Below, piece by piece: positions 35,790-47,311 of a stretch of 64,000 nt of DNA. Under the pieces are notes generated by a model. The model was not told the origin of the DNA. It did not search any database and saw only the letters and a list, made by a program, of their open reading frames with translations. Position numbers and translations under genes: made by a program. Origin of the DNA: Terana coerulea. Lineage: Eukaryota > Basidiomycota > Agaricomycetes > Polyporales > Phanerochaetaceae. The stretch is from positions 62,001 to 126,000 of the forward strand of contig JAKOGH010000833.1 of NCBI GenBank assembly GCA_024811115.1. Direction: 5' to 3'. Positions within the stretch are counted from its first letter, which is position 1; each line of letters opens with the position of its first letter.

Positions 35790-36988
35790 TTATCTACCAT
35801 GCACCTCTGCCTGCAAATAGCTCCACAGCTTTTCGTCAATATCTGCGACATACCTCGGCGCGGCATCTCCCTACACGAGCCCAAGGAATGAGGAACTGAA
35901 GTGGGACAGCAAATGTTTAGTAATGTCATAAAAGTGGATATACAATGGATATCGAATGCGGAGGCTTACCTGACCGTTGGCGTCGACAGCTCCAGGTATC
36001 GCTGCCGCCCAGATTTGGGAAAGAACGCCATAAGACACAGGGTAACCTGTCTGCGTCCCGCTTCGTGGCTTGATGCGCTACCACCGCGTTTCCCTAAATT
36101 TTGACATCAGCGCGCCACGCCAGATCATGAGAGGATCGACGCACCAGCTTGCTTTGGAAGTACATAGGCTTCGTCCCGAGCCTCCTGCGCTCAGGGCAAT
36201 CCTTGAACGTGGCGTAGCTCAGCGTGCCCATGTATGCGCCGTTGGACGAGACGGTTACGATGCGCGCGTAGCCGTCGGAAGCGGTCTTTGCGCCTGCTTC
36301 GAGTGCGGAGAGGAGGAGCTCTGTGAGGAAGAAGTGGCCTGCGACCGGCATCAGCCAATGTGGGTCTTTATAAGGAGCAGGCCAGGGCCCGGGAATGCAT
36401 ACCCAGAACGTTGGTTCCGAACTGCATGTCGTAGCCATCTGCGGTCAATTGCTCGATAGGCGTCCACATTACGCCGCTGAAATGCAATTGAGCAACCGGC
36501 TTCGCGGCAGAAAAAGCCCACCTACGCGTTGTTGAAAAGGAAGTGCAGCTCATATTCCTTGCTAAGAAACTCCTCCGCGGCTTGACGCACGGAGGCTAGG
36601 TTCGACAGGTCAAGTGCGATAAATATTGGCTCTTTTCCCGTCGTCTGCTTCAGCTTAGCGATGGCGGCTTCGGCTTTGCTTTTGAGCGCGCTGCGAGGTA
36701 GACTTTTGCGTTGTGTTCCAGAAAAACCTGTGTAGATAGCGAGTCAGATCGTGCATGGATTATGCGAGTTCAATAGAATGACCTTGACGGTTTCTTTTCC
36801 TATACCTCCATTGCCACCTGTCACCAGTTAATATCAAATTTTGCCACATCGTGAAGATACACACCAGTAACGAGTGCGACGCGCCCTGTGAGGTCTGGTA
36901 CTCGGTCCACCGAGAACTTGGGTTTCGACGGAAAAGTCTGAGAAATCATGGCGAGCACATGTCGGAACATAGAGTTGGATGAGCCCAT
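35790..36988 (-). pseudogene. Short-chain dehydrogenase/reductase, probably damaged
   Basis: NAD(P)-binding SDR of the retinol-dehydrogenase/WWOX-like group. The start at 36988 gives MGSSNSMFRHVLAMISQ, then the Rossmann segment TGRVALVTG|GNGGIGKETVK|VFLEHNAKVYLAARSKA (bars mark introns), [51 protein letters not shown] and YFQSKLGN, with the YxxxK catalytic pair. Directly after GN the usual region with the NPG/HPG motif, about 60 residues, is absent; the sequence resumes out of frame with YPVSYGVLSQIWAAAIPGA and ends PRYVADIDEKLWSYL with TAA at 35790. The missing block plus the frame change argue for a real deletion rather than a base error. A MITE sits about 110 bp upstream of the start. I cannot exclude an unusual intron. 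Confidence 0.65.
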
Positions 36989-37096
36989 TTTTGCGGGAAC
37001 CCGATGGACTGGTTCGCCTCCGATGCAGAATATTATACATACTCTGTCGTAATAACCGTTCACGTAACGATCTGCTTCCTCGGCGAGGCAAAGATA

Positions 37097-37669
37097 CAGT
37101 GCTTTGCATATGAAACCGGAAACGCCAGATTTTCTCGCCTTGTTTGTCCCGTACAAATAGAGCCTTATAAGGTAAGGGAACAGTCACAGGGCGTCATTGT
37201 GAGCAGCGAGCGTGACAAGCCAGTAATTACGAGGAATATATGTGATACATCAGAGAACAGTCAAATACGCAACACAATGTGCGCCCAGTTCACGAGCGGC
37301 CACCAGGAAGCGTGAGCGGACTCATGGCTGTACTGAACTCCCGATGAAGTCGTAGGACCTCGTAGACAGCCCTGGTCTTAAAGCGCCTAACGGGCTCGGT
37401 GATGTCGTCTACATCTCTGCCGCGCTTGTAGCGCTAAACAACGATGCGCTCGCGCATTTTGTCGAATAGATGGAGTGACATAGCTTGTAGAACAAGCAGT
37501 CGAGCGAGCAGAACACTCTACAACGCGTTCGTCACGTGTCCAAGCGGACCAAGCCCAAATGACGAAGAGTAACGCCCTGTGACTGTTCCCTTACCTTATA
37601 AGGCTCTATTTGTACGGGACAAACAAGGCGAGAAAATCTGGCGTTTTCGGTTTCATATGCAAAGCACTG
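37097..37669. mobile_element. MITE, Tc1/mariner-type (TA target duplication)
   Basis: Two 98-nt arms, 37097-37194 and 37572-37669, are inverted copies with about one mismatch. The termini read CAGTGCTTTGCATATGAAAC inward. The element of 573 bp is flanked on both sides by TA (37095-37096 and 37670-37671), the target duplication of the Tc1/mariner/pogo superfamily. The 377-bp centre has no transposase. The element lies in the upstream region of the damaged SDR gene. The near identity of the arms implies recent insertion or recent activity. Confidence 0.85.
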
Positions 37670-39519
37670 TAAGACGAATGTCGTGCGTCGGGTAACGCTT
37701 TGAACCTTGTTTCAGTAGCAGTGCTCCGAGGTAGCCGAGGATGTCATTGTATCGCTGTCCCTAAGTCTGTTTCAAAGGGCCAAGTATGAGCCAGTGTTGG
37801 GTTGCGCACTGTAGCGCAGGAATCGCGCATAAAGTACATACGTTCGATAGTTTACTCACTTAGTGGTTTGTTTCTCCCAAAAACTAAGCACATCTTTTCG
37901 TCCACAGAAGAATGAAGAGCGCGACAATGCCGTCCGCAGCACAAGGCCGGCCAAAAAGCCCGACATCACGGAGGATGTTTTTTTGGGATATGTTGTGGCG
38001 AGCCTGAGGGTCATGTCCAAGTCCTTCAAGCTGAGGACGAGAACAGGAGCTTTACTGGCGATAGAACGAGAAAATCCCAATTTAAGGCGCAAGAGGCAAG
38101 AAAGCGTAAAGACATTTCATAAGCGGTGAATGCTGATAAGCGGTTTGTGGCACCAAGCGTCCCTCGCTCTGAAAGCCATGTCCTCGTGAGACTGCGTACA
38201 GAGCGCTATGCACCAACTCTGCACAGCAGTGCCGTGATGGTGTGCGGGAGCAGAGCAAAAATAACTTTGGGCGCTAACGTGCTCAGCGAAGCGGAGGTTA
38301 AACTCCACGTGGCCACCACAAAGCAGTGGACGGCGCCTGCGCGGGTTGCCAACAAACCAAGCTTCTCAATACCACTCACTCAGCACCGGTCGGTCTGCTA
38401 GCGCTGTATAGCTCGGGGAGCGAAGAACATGCGTTTATGTAAGATGATGTTTTCAAAGATCAGAATTTGAGGGCTATGCTCCGTATCAGCCAACTCGTCA
38501 TCATATCGTACTGCACATTTTAATAAGACGCAATGGCTGACGTCGTACACACCTCTTGATAGTTCCTTCCAACAGCGTACTACGAAAGATACGTGGTTTC
38601 TTCACATGCACAACACGCTAACATTTCTGCATGCCCTCTTGGTGCCACGATCCAATAGCTACAAGTCAGGGTCGCTCTTCGGATCCCGTCAACGCCACGC
38701 AAGCCCTCGGCAGACCGGCCGCTCATAGCTGTTATGTTCCTGATCCATTCTTCAGCAGCGATTTCGCAATGCTGTCCGTTTTAGTGAGTTGCTTTTTGGT
38801 TGTTTAGTGAAGCGTAGCGTTTGTGCTGAATCAGGGCGAAATAGATGGTAGCTTTTGAACATTGGCAGCCTGTGGCAGCCGCCATCTACCTTGACATCGA
38901 TCTTTTCCCAGCATACTACTGGGCGCGGAGAGATGGGTTGCAACGCTCTGCAGGGTATATGATGTGGCTAGCTTTTACTAAATATGCTCTTTCTCTGAGT
39001 ACTTTTTGTCTGAGCCTCACAGCAATGCTTACCTATCCTGTGGTGTCCGCTGACTCCTCCGCCTTGAAGCATCTTCAGCCTCATATCGCGGAAAATAAAC
39101 GCTGCCGAAGCCAATATATCGTATGTGCAGTGCATTTCTACTCCCGCGATGGTGGGGCTAATATGGCAAATCCCCAGCCCATCGCTACCAGCACAATACA
39201 CGCTCAGTGTCGGGAACACCTTCGCATTTATGTAGCATACACACCTCTAACAGTGTACATGCCCGGGCTGACAGTTTCCACAGGCAGTGAACATTCGTTC
39301 GATCCATTAACACGGCGCTTGGCGCCTGCACCATCGCTCCGACATTCACCGCCCTCTTTGAGGAGCATCGATTGGTATGACTACCTTCCGACCGCTTTGG
39401 GCTTGCTCTGCATGCCTTCGCGGGTGGGGGCACGTTTCACGGGCACGATAGGCGCGGCTTTTCCGCCGCATCACCACTGCACGCGCGCTCGCGCCCGGCG
39501 GCGCTGACTGCAGGATTGG
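37670..39519. other. Intergenic region upstream of CE6
   Basis: No supported gene. A 220-codon plus-strand frame (38845-39507) lies here, but shows no motif, no spliced neighbours and starts far from any promoter-like sequence; it covers the presumed CE6 promoter. Confidence 0.4.
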
Positions 39520-39527
39520 CATAAAAG
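39520..39527 (+). promoter_or_regulatory. TATA-like box of CE6
   Basis: CATAAAAG, about 62 nt before the CE6 start codon. Confidence 0.45.
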
Positions 39528-39588
39528 CCGGCGAGGACACCTCCGCGCCCATCCACATCAACTTTCGCCCTTGCAATTTTTGTTCAGG

Positions 39589-42141
39589 ATGCGCCGGCCC
39601 TTCTGTGCCCTGCTAAGCTTCACAGCGTTACGAGCCGTGCTGTCCTCCACGGATCCCGGTGCGACACCGAATACGCAACTTGAAGATGGCTGGGCCGTCA
39701 GCCTCCAGCAGCACCAAGCAGTGCTGTCTCTGCCGGGCCCATCCACAGCGAAGGAGCCCACCATCAAGCTAGACCATGGCACGTTCGTTGGCGTGCGGAA
39801 CGGGCTCACGAACAAGTTTCTCGGCATCCCCTTCGCTAAACCTCCGTGAGCACCGCGCCCGTTCCATGTTTTAACCCCATTCTATACGAAGGATATTAAT
39901 GTGCCGCGTTCAGCGTCGGCGATCTACGATTTCGCCTGCCCGTCCCCACCGGCCCGTACACCGGCACGCACAACGCCACCTCCTTCGGCCTCCGGTGCTC
40001 CCAGCAGGTGAACACCTTCACGATCCCAGACTGGTTGCCTGCGCCAGTGAAGGCGGACTTGGAGGGCATCACGCCCGTGTTTGAGGGCACCGGGCCCCAA
40101 GGGGAGGATTGTGCGTCGTTTGCACACTGTTTTGTGAATGCCTACGCATAGTGATGGAAATGTCTACAGGCTTGACGCTCAACGTCTGGACCCCTACCAA
40201 CGTGTCCCGGGATGCGAGGCTGCCTGTCGTTGCCGTGAGTGCTCTGTGCTCGCCCTTTGTCTGTGTAAACTTGTGCTGAGTGGCCGCCGGCTACCTACAA
40301 GTACATTTATGGAGGTGCGCCGCAATGCGTCATTATGGTCGTCCCCGCGTCTATAGACTAATACTATATATATGCGCTATCGGTTAGGTGGATATGAAGT
40401 CGGCGCCACAACCGGATATGACCCTACTGCAATATTAAACCGCTCCATTGAGCTGGGCAGGCCCATCGTGTTTGTTAGTATGAATTATCGGTAAGTTTCC
40501 AGGAATACGTTTCGCTATGTTTTCTAACTCATTGACCTATATGGCTCATCTAGGCTCAACGGTAACTATGATATGGAAATACCGCGTCCATCCGCTAATA
40601 TGTGCACGTTAAATCCCAGCCTTCGGATTCTTGGCTAGTAAAGAAGTCAAAGCTGCTGGCGTCGGAAACATCGGGCTTGAAGACCGTAAGCTTCATGTGA
40701 ACGTCGACCTTGCAGCATCGGGGCTCACAGGCCACCTCCTTACACAGAGCGTCTCGCCTTACGCTGGATCCAGAAGTACATCTCCGCCTTCAACGGCGAT
40801 CCGGGCAAGGTCACCCTGTACGCCCCTTCTCTCTGTTCCTTTAGTCACTCCGACCTCCTGTACTGACGCCGCCCACAGCTGGGGCCAGTCGGCCGGAGCA
40901 TGGTCCATCGCGCTGCAAATGCTGACGAACGGTGGGGATGCCGAGGGCCTGTTCCGCGCGGCGTTCATGAACTCGGGCGCCGTTCCCCCGCTGGGCGACA
41001 TCAGCCACGGTCAGCCCTACTATGACAGCCTCGTCAACGCGACGGGCTGCCAGGACTCCGCGAACACTCTGCAGTGTCTCAGAGGCGCGCCGTTTGAGGT
41101 GCTCCAGGCTACAATCGCTGCGACTCCCTTTGTATTGTCGTACCGGGTCCGTCGTCTGGATATATGCTCTGTGTCTGAACTGTACGCTGATGCACTGGTG
41201 CCTTTCAGTCGTTGGATCTGACGTGGGCGCCGCGGACCGACGGACGGTTCCTCCACGACAATCCGCAGGCTCTGGTCGCGGAAGGCAGCGTCGCGGACAT
41301 TCCGTTTGTCACGGGTGTGAGTTCGTTCTTCACCCGACCCGCATGCTCATGACCGATGTGCTCTTTGCTTAGGATACTGACGATGAAGGGACGCTCTTCA
41401 CTTTGTTCGATCACAACATCACGTACGTGATACCCACTGACTCTTTGCAAACCCTGTAGTCCAAATGTTGACACCCCACACAGTACAGAAGCAGTCGCAC
41501 GTGAATACATCGCGCAGGTCTACCTCCCCGGGCATCTCTCCTGCAGCTAGACCGCGTGTTGGACCTGTACCCTCACAGCGCCAGGGCAGGCTCGCCGTAT
41601 GACACCGGGAATGCCAACGCGTTGACGCCGGAGTACAAGCGGCTCGCATCCTTCCAGGGAGACTTTCTATTCCAAGCCCCGCGGCGGTATTTACTGCATA
41701 AGCGGTCTGGGAAACAGCCCACCTGGTCGTTTTGTGAGTGGTATACCTCCGTACATAGTAGGCAGCGCTGAAGTGCTTCGTGCGATTTACCGTACAGTGA
41801 GCAAGATAAACAAAAAGCAGTCTGCTCTCGGCTCGGTAAGATCTCTGCACATCTCTTTAAGTTCTTATCGTTCACGCAACTTCTGACACCGTGTACAGTT
41901 CCACGGGTCGGACCTGAGTGCAATGTACGCGGGCGAAGGCCTTGCAGACTACCTCATCCACTTCGTGAACCATCTCAACCCTAACGGCGACGCCGTCACG
42001 TACTGGCCGCGATACCACCCAGCGGAGCCCGTCCTACTGACGCTGACAGACGGTGCAACACCTACATCGTTAAGTTTGGATACGTACCGCGCGGAAGGCA
42101 TCGAGTTCCTCACGGAGCTTGGCCTACAACACCCGTTGTGA
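39589..42141 (+). CDS. Secreted type-B carboxylesterase / lipase, CE6
   Basis: Sixth family member, on the opposite strand and 10 kb from the array. Exons begin 39589-39845, 39914-40110 and 40170-about 40234, then the microexon 40302-40314 (YIYGG). Signal peptide MRRPFCALLSFTALRAVLSS, then an extra 40-residue linker not seen in the others, followed by IKLDHGTFVGVRNGLTNKFL. Other blocks: GDLRFRLPVPTGPYTGTHNA, SWGQSAGAWSIALQMLTN (nucleophile GQSAG, about 40890), DISHGQPYYDSLVNATGCQD, DEGTLFTLFDHNIT (acid), GSPYDTGNANALTPEYKRLA, FHGSDLSAMYAGEGLADYLI (His) and the end LTELGLQHPL with TGA at 42139-42141. The frame breaks near 41540, between YLPG and QLDRVLDLYPH; one base is missing. Otherwise complete. 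Confidence 0.88.
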
Positions 42142-42291
42142 GCATTGCATGCACCAGCAGTGTAGGAATGTCCAAAGAAGCGATGTAACCATTGGCAAAA
42201 TACGATATAACAGCTTGACTAAATGTATCTTCCATTGTAACGCCACGCACACTTTTTCTCTAGCTGCCGGCACTGCCTGGCGGATAGACAT

Positions 42292-42935
42292 CTAGTAAGG
42301 CGGATGGCGGAACTCCGTGCCCAGCTCAACCTTCACTTTCTGCGCAGCTGCGAAGCAAGAAACGTACATCAGTACTTCGAAGCGTGGATCTAAGTACGGT
42401 ACACAGGAACTCACGGAGTATAACACAATACATGCGGACCCACTGGTTGGTCTCGTTCAGAAATCCATGGATCGTGCCACGCTGCACCAGTACGTCTCCG
42501 GGCTTCATCGTGACGCGCTTGTTGTCGTCCAGCACTAGGGTGAGGACGCCGCTCATCACGACGGCGTAATCCAACGACACCGTGCGATGGAAGAAGCGCT
42601 GTACGCACAAGTCACAATCAACATAAACACCCTGTAGCCACAGCGGCCGTCGCACGTACCGAGGACCCGCCAGGCGGGATGTCAATCGCGCGGAACGCGC
42701 TGCCGTTTGCGCTGAGCATGTCGTTCGCATGCGTCTTCGCCGCGTCCTGGAACGCGCCGCCGTTGTTGTTTGGGAATGCGTCCGTCCAGAACAGGTCCGA
42801 GTACAGGCTCGCGGACTGCCCGAAGGGGTGTGGGTGCACGGCGGCGTCCTCGGCGACGACGGCCTTGCCGTCCTCGGCGTGCCCCGTGACGACGCGGCGG
42901 ACGAGAGGAAGGTCGCTGATGGACGCGCTTGCCAT
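42292..42935 (-). CDS. Cupin-domain protein
   Basis: Small single-cupin protein, three exons: 42660-42935, 42415-42598 and 42292-42347, phases consistent, about 171 residues. The start at 42935 (ATGGCAAGC) gives MASASISDLPLVRRVVTGHA. The beta-barrel core reads RFFHRTVSLDYAVVMSG (first cupin motif, ending in the conserved G), then TLVLDDNKRVTMKPGDVLVQ and RGTIHGFLNETNQWVRMYCV (second motif, PGD...H). No signal peptide, so probably cytosolic. Fungal proteins of this type often sit beside oxidoreductases and transporters, but the reaction is unknown. Ends QKVKVELGTEFRHPPY. The gene is convergent with CE6 and only 150 bp from its stop. Confidence 0.85.
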
Positions 42936-43963
42936 GGTGGGCGTCGTAAGAAGGCGATTTGGTGGGCGCAGACAGGGAGGCAAGAGCCATTATATGTGTA
43001 CGGTGGCGCTATGGTTTGTTGTGCGGTTGCCAGCCTACGCAAGCCTGATCGCAAGGCAATGTCCTAGTCTACCGCCGGACGAGACCCAGTACGCGTCGCG
43101 CCCACGGCCAACCTGAGCTGGGATCAGCGATGTCATTAGCATCCAGCAGATGGCTACTCACGCCGCGTTGATTGTAGCTCTCAGAGTGGTTAATTGTCGG
43201 GATGCCGTCCTTCCGTTACAATATCATCCACCATACCGGCCGCGTCGGCAGCCCAGGTCCTGCTGATATACTTTGTATTTCTCGTGACATGGTTCGGGCG
43301 GGGAGCTGGTGTACGGCTAGCCAGCAAGCTCTTCTGCGGATTCTGCGCGGGTCGACGGAGTATCTACAGTATTTGCCTACATGTAGGTCCAGGACAGAGG
43401 ATGCGATACTAAGGAAGTAGTGTCCGAGTAATCCGTAGCAAAGCGAAGAGCGTTTGCGGTAGAGGTCTTCTCATATATTTACCAGCCTAGTAGTGCCAGG
43501 TAGTTTGTGTTCCCGTAGATGCACAAGCTCAGATACCATTATCCACGAGAGACCAGGGCAGCTGTTCCGCTAAAGAGTAGAAGAGCGCGCGGATTGACGA
43601 GAAACCTCCACCCCGAGTCACAGTGAGGGCGACTACGATGTGCATTGTCATTGTGCCGCTATAAGTAGGAGTAGAGCACCTCAAGTACGCCGTGACAGAG
43701 TATACACATCGTCGAGCGGTAGCTTACGCACCTTTATGCAACCCTCCAAAGGAACGGTCTGTGTAGATCATCGAATGTTATAGATGACCTTCAGGTTCGA
43801 AGTGAGAGAAAGCCTGAGATAACTTTCGGCGCTAATATCGTCAACAACAAATACAGACGCCAGGGGGCGCATCAAAGTCTAAAACAAGTAAATAGGCGGG
43901 GGAGGCGGCACCCCGCACAGATGAGCTTCACCAGGAGAACCGTTGCTGTTAATGCGTCAGTGG
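42936..43963. other. Cupin promoter and MFS 3' flank
   Basis: No supported gene. A TATA-like ACATATAATGG (minus strand) lies near 42990. Confidence 0.45.
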
Positions 43964-46534
43964 CTACTGCCAAAAACACAATGTGAGCGGACTCACGCGC
44001 AGTAGCTTTCCCTTCCATTGCAAAACGGGGATGGTGAGGAGGCATACTCCAGCAACAATGGCGGCTTCACATCCAAACGTCTGCAAAGCTCCATGCTTGG
44101 TTGCCCAAGGAACCTGGAAGTACGAGACACTGAATCCGCCCAGTGATCGACACAGGTTCAGCATGGCAGACATCTCGCCCTGTACCATATAATGAATATG
44201 CGTGACTGAGATCATCGCATGCACGTCCTACCTGGAACCTCGGGAACGAATCGTTCAGGTAAGCATCTAGGCCTGTGGTTAGGAAGATTTGGTACAAATG
44301 CCCCGCAACACACAAGTACTCACACGCGACGGTCGTGTTAATCATTGTAGCAATCTGGACCAGTCCCCAACCAATGATAAATGCGCCTATGTTAAGGTGC
44401 CTCTGAATTCCTGCGCCAATAAGAACCAAACCTGCAGCATATAGGATGGCGGCCAGATAACACGCCCTACAATGATGGCGGTGAGTGGTGAGTATCTCCC
44501 TGTTGGGCTCGTGGTCAATCTTGGCCAATAAGACGTACCACAATCGACTCTCCGCCAAGAACACGCCGTTATTCCGGCGAATGGAAAGGACCATGATCCA
44601 ATCATTCAGGTAACGGCCAATTACCTCCCCTAAGAATGTCGCAACCTAAACAATGTCATCAAACGTGTGTTGACGGTGTAAGAGGAACAGCGTACTACAG
44701 GAACAGCGTAGCCGGCTGCGGCACCATCCTGAGACAAGCCATAGCCAACGGGAGGCGGGTCGTGCAGGAATATGACGTTCGTTGCCTGGTCGATCATGAG
44801 ATGGCGCAAACAAAAAGAATTAAATGATGCGGACTTACGTTGAGGCCAATCCCAAAGCCAAATACTAGTGCCTTCCGAACGATGACTGGTAGGCACATGT
44901 TTCATAATGATCACGCAGCATCCAGCTTACCTCAAAGAAAAGAATTGCAAAAATGTGCGGCCTCCAAACGAGCTTGAACCAGACGATGGATACATCACGC
45001 CATGAGTCCCGGAAATGAGCCATACGAAGCCCAGTATTGCCAAGTAGCGTTTCTAGGCGGTACCGCGGGTTCGAGGGCGGGCGACAGATAGGCTTTGTGT
45101 TTGGCAGCCGGCGGTCATACAGTCTGTTGACAGCTCATGGTTGAGCAGATCACAAAAGGTAAGGGGGACGCACGTCTCTTCGCCGAACAGCGTGATCAAC
45201 AATAGAACCACTGCGCCGTACATGCAAGCGATTCCGTAAGCCCAACGCCAGCTAAGTTTGCCGTGAATATACCGTCAGCTTAACAGCACTGGTCCTGCGG
45301 CTTACTTTGCACGGGAGACTAGAAATCCAAAAACAAATGGAGATAGGTGTGGTGAAACAATGAATCCCATAGTCCATATATTGATCTTGAGGATCGATAG
45401 GTTAGCAGTTGTTCTACTGTTTCAATCGAAGGGTCTGACTCACATTACGGGCTTGCAGATGGAAAGGGTACATGTCCGTCACCACGTAAAGGCCCTGCTC
45501 AAGCGATTAAATTTCAGTACAAGCGAGCGAGATGGGACTTGCCGTGACTTGCGAGGCAGTGCTGGACGGACATTGACTATCAAGGATAGCTAGGCTTATC
45601 GAGCGGTCAATACGCACCTGAAAAATCCAGTGATGCATCGCATAGCTTGATACGAATCAGGTGGCGGTTAAAGTTGACGAAAGGCTCACGACAGGCTCAC
45701 CAGCGAATGTGCTCAGATTCTGTGCAAAAGTGCAGCCCAGGAGGAAGCACAACCCGATGAGTTGAGACCAGAACAGCACCGGCAAACGCCCATATCTGCG
45801 GATGAGCATCACAGCGAGGAGACCGCCCCAACCTGATATGCATTAAATCAGCGCAGTACGTCGCGCAGGCTCTGGGCAAACTCACCGAGAATGAAGATAC
45901 TCCAGCTGCTCTAGCATGTTAGAAGTGCTCTTCGGCATGCGAGGTGCTGAGCACTCACTTATTCGCTACATCGTTAACCTCTCCGGTAGTTGTGTGGAAT
46001 TGGACTGATATAGGAAAGATTGCTGAGATGCCTAGAGCGATGGCAAGTCAGCTAAGTCAATCGCTTATATATTTCAAGATTACCAGTGGCGCTATCGAAA
46101 TCCGGAACAATAGCGGCCAGAGTGATGATGCAAAGCTGAAGCCCCTTTCGGAACGGTGACCACTACGCAAAGCCTATGAGCAGCAGCTACTCGAACAAAG
46201 TAGTAACATCTGTCCTACATTCTGTGGATCCTCTGGGTCATCGCTAGGTTGCGGCCAGAGAACTGTCGTCCCGTCTTTGGACAGTTTGAGTTTACTAGCT
46301 ACCGCCCTACCAAACTCAACCTCGGCTTCCCTATGAGATGAAGAAATCAGAATATGACACTGTCAAGCTTATGTACGAGGCTACTCACTCTGGGTCTACA
46401 ACGAGCCGGCCAGCGTTGTTTTCATAGTAGGCCACCACGTCGAAGCGACTCTCAGAGGCCTCCGGTTCCTTCACCTCCGCTTCATGCTGCTCGATGTTCT
46501 CGCTAGAAGAGTGAGACCGAACTGGTTCTGCCAT
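43964..46534 (-). CDS. MFS transporter
   Basis: Fungal major-facilitator permease, about twelve exons. The start at 46534 gives MAEPVRSHSSSENIEQHEAE, a charged cytosolic N-terminus, then GRAVASKLKLSKDGTTVLWP and QPSDDPEDPQN|W, a segment typical of a fungal MFS group with unknown substrates. TM-rich parts follow: KGLQLCIITLAAIVPDFDSA, FPISVQFHTTTGEVNDVANK, GGLLAVMLIRRYGRLPVLFW (the loop-2/3 GxLaDrxGRk-type site), GLCFLLGCTFAQNLSTFA, then VATFLGEVIGRYLNDW, EYLCVAGHLY and SLGGFSVSYFQVPWATKHGA near the end. The last exon reads GKLLR and then either continues to a stop at 43964 or is spliced once more at GTGAGT (about 43985), so the C-terminus is uncertain. A second in-frame ATG at 46705 is less likely to be the start. 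Confidence 0.82.
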
Positions 46535-47311
46535 GGTAGCAGCCCAAGGTAGAATGGCTAGATGCTGGAGAGGTACTTCAACGGATACCTGGAGTCTGTT
46601 ATATGACGGCGACCTGAAGGCGACGATCTCACTCTTCCGCTCCCGTAGATGCAGATAACTAGACTTCTCATGAGATTCATGACTTGCATGGGGTGGTAGA
46701 ACCACACGAAGACGTAGAACCTAATCTGCTGTCAGGTACCAATACGCGGGAAGGTGGGACCACGTCGGGAGAATGTCTGTGGATGAACAACATCAATCAA
46801 AGCGCGCGACGACCGTGGGCTCCATGTCACAACATGGTCACCTCATACCCAAAGGAAACTCAGCATCCATTCGCGCGTTCGCAGGGCTTATCTTCGGGGC
46901 TATTAATTGAGGATCACTGCATAGCCGGGACAATGAGGAGGAGTAGTCCAGCCACTACCGCCGGTCAAGGTCAGTGAAAGCCGTCTCGTAGAAACTCAAC
47001 GGCGTGCTCACCGCAAACTGTGTTGCAGAGGGCTTACTGTACAAGTCTGCAAAACCGACTAAGGCCTTGTGCCGATCAGCAGGCACGACTTCAACTCCCA
47101 AGTCCTATCAACCTGCTTTGAACCTGCCCTTCAGTATATGCAACGCAACCCGCTTTGAAACGGCAAGCGTGGTTTGTTTTCACCGTGTTTACCTCCACCA
47201 AAAGCATGCACAGGGCATGCCCGCCTATAGCCCAACGGTGCATCTCATGATCTACAACCAAGGTAATTGTCAATTTCAACTTGAATGGTCCACGTGCACT
47301 ACAATAGGCCA
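46535..47311. other. MFS promoter and dehydrogenase 3' flank
   Basis: No supported gene or repeat. The large direct duplication (copy A) begins near 47262. Confidence 0.45.

Noticed and set aside
38845..39507. 220-codon plus-strand frame before CE6
   Set aside because: No motif, no introns in an intron-dense genome, and it occupies the probable CE6 promoter.
11887..42141. Biosynthetic gene cluster
   Set aside because: Esterases, SDR, cupin, MFS and an FMN oxidoreductase resemble tailoring genes, but no polyketide synthase, peptide synthetase, terpene synthase or pathway regulator is present.
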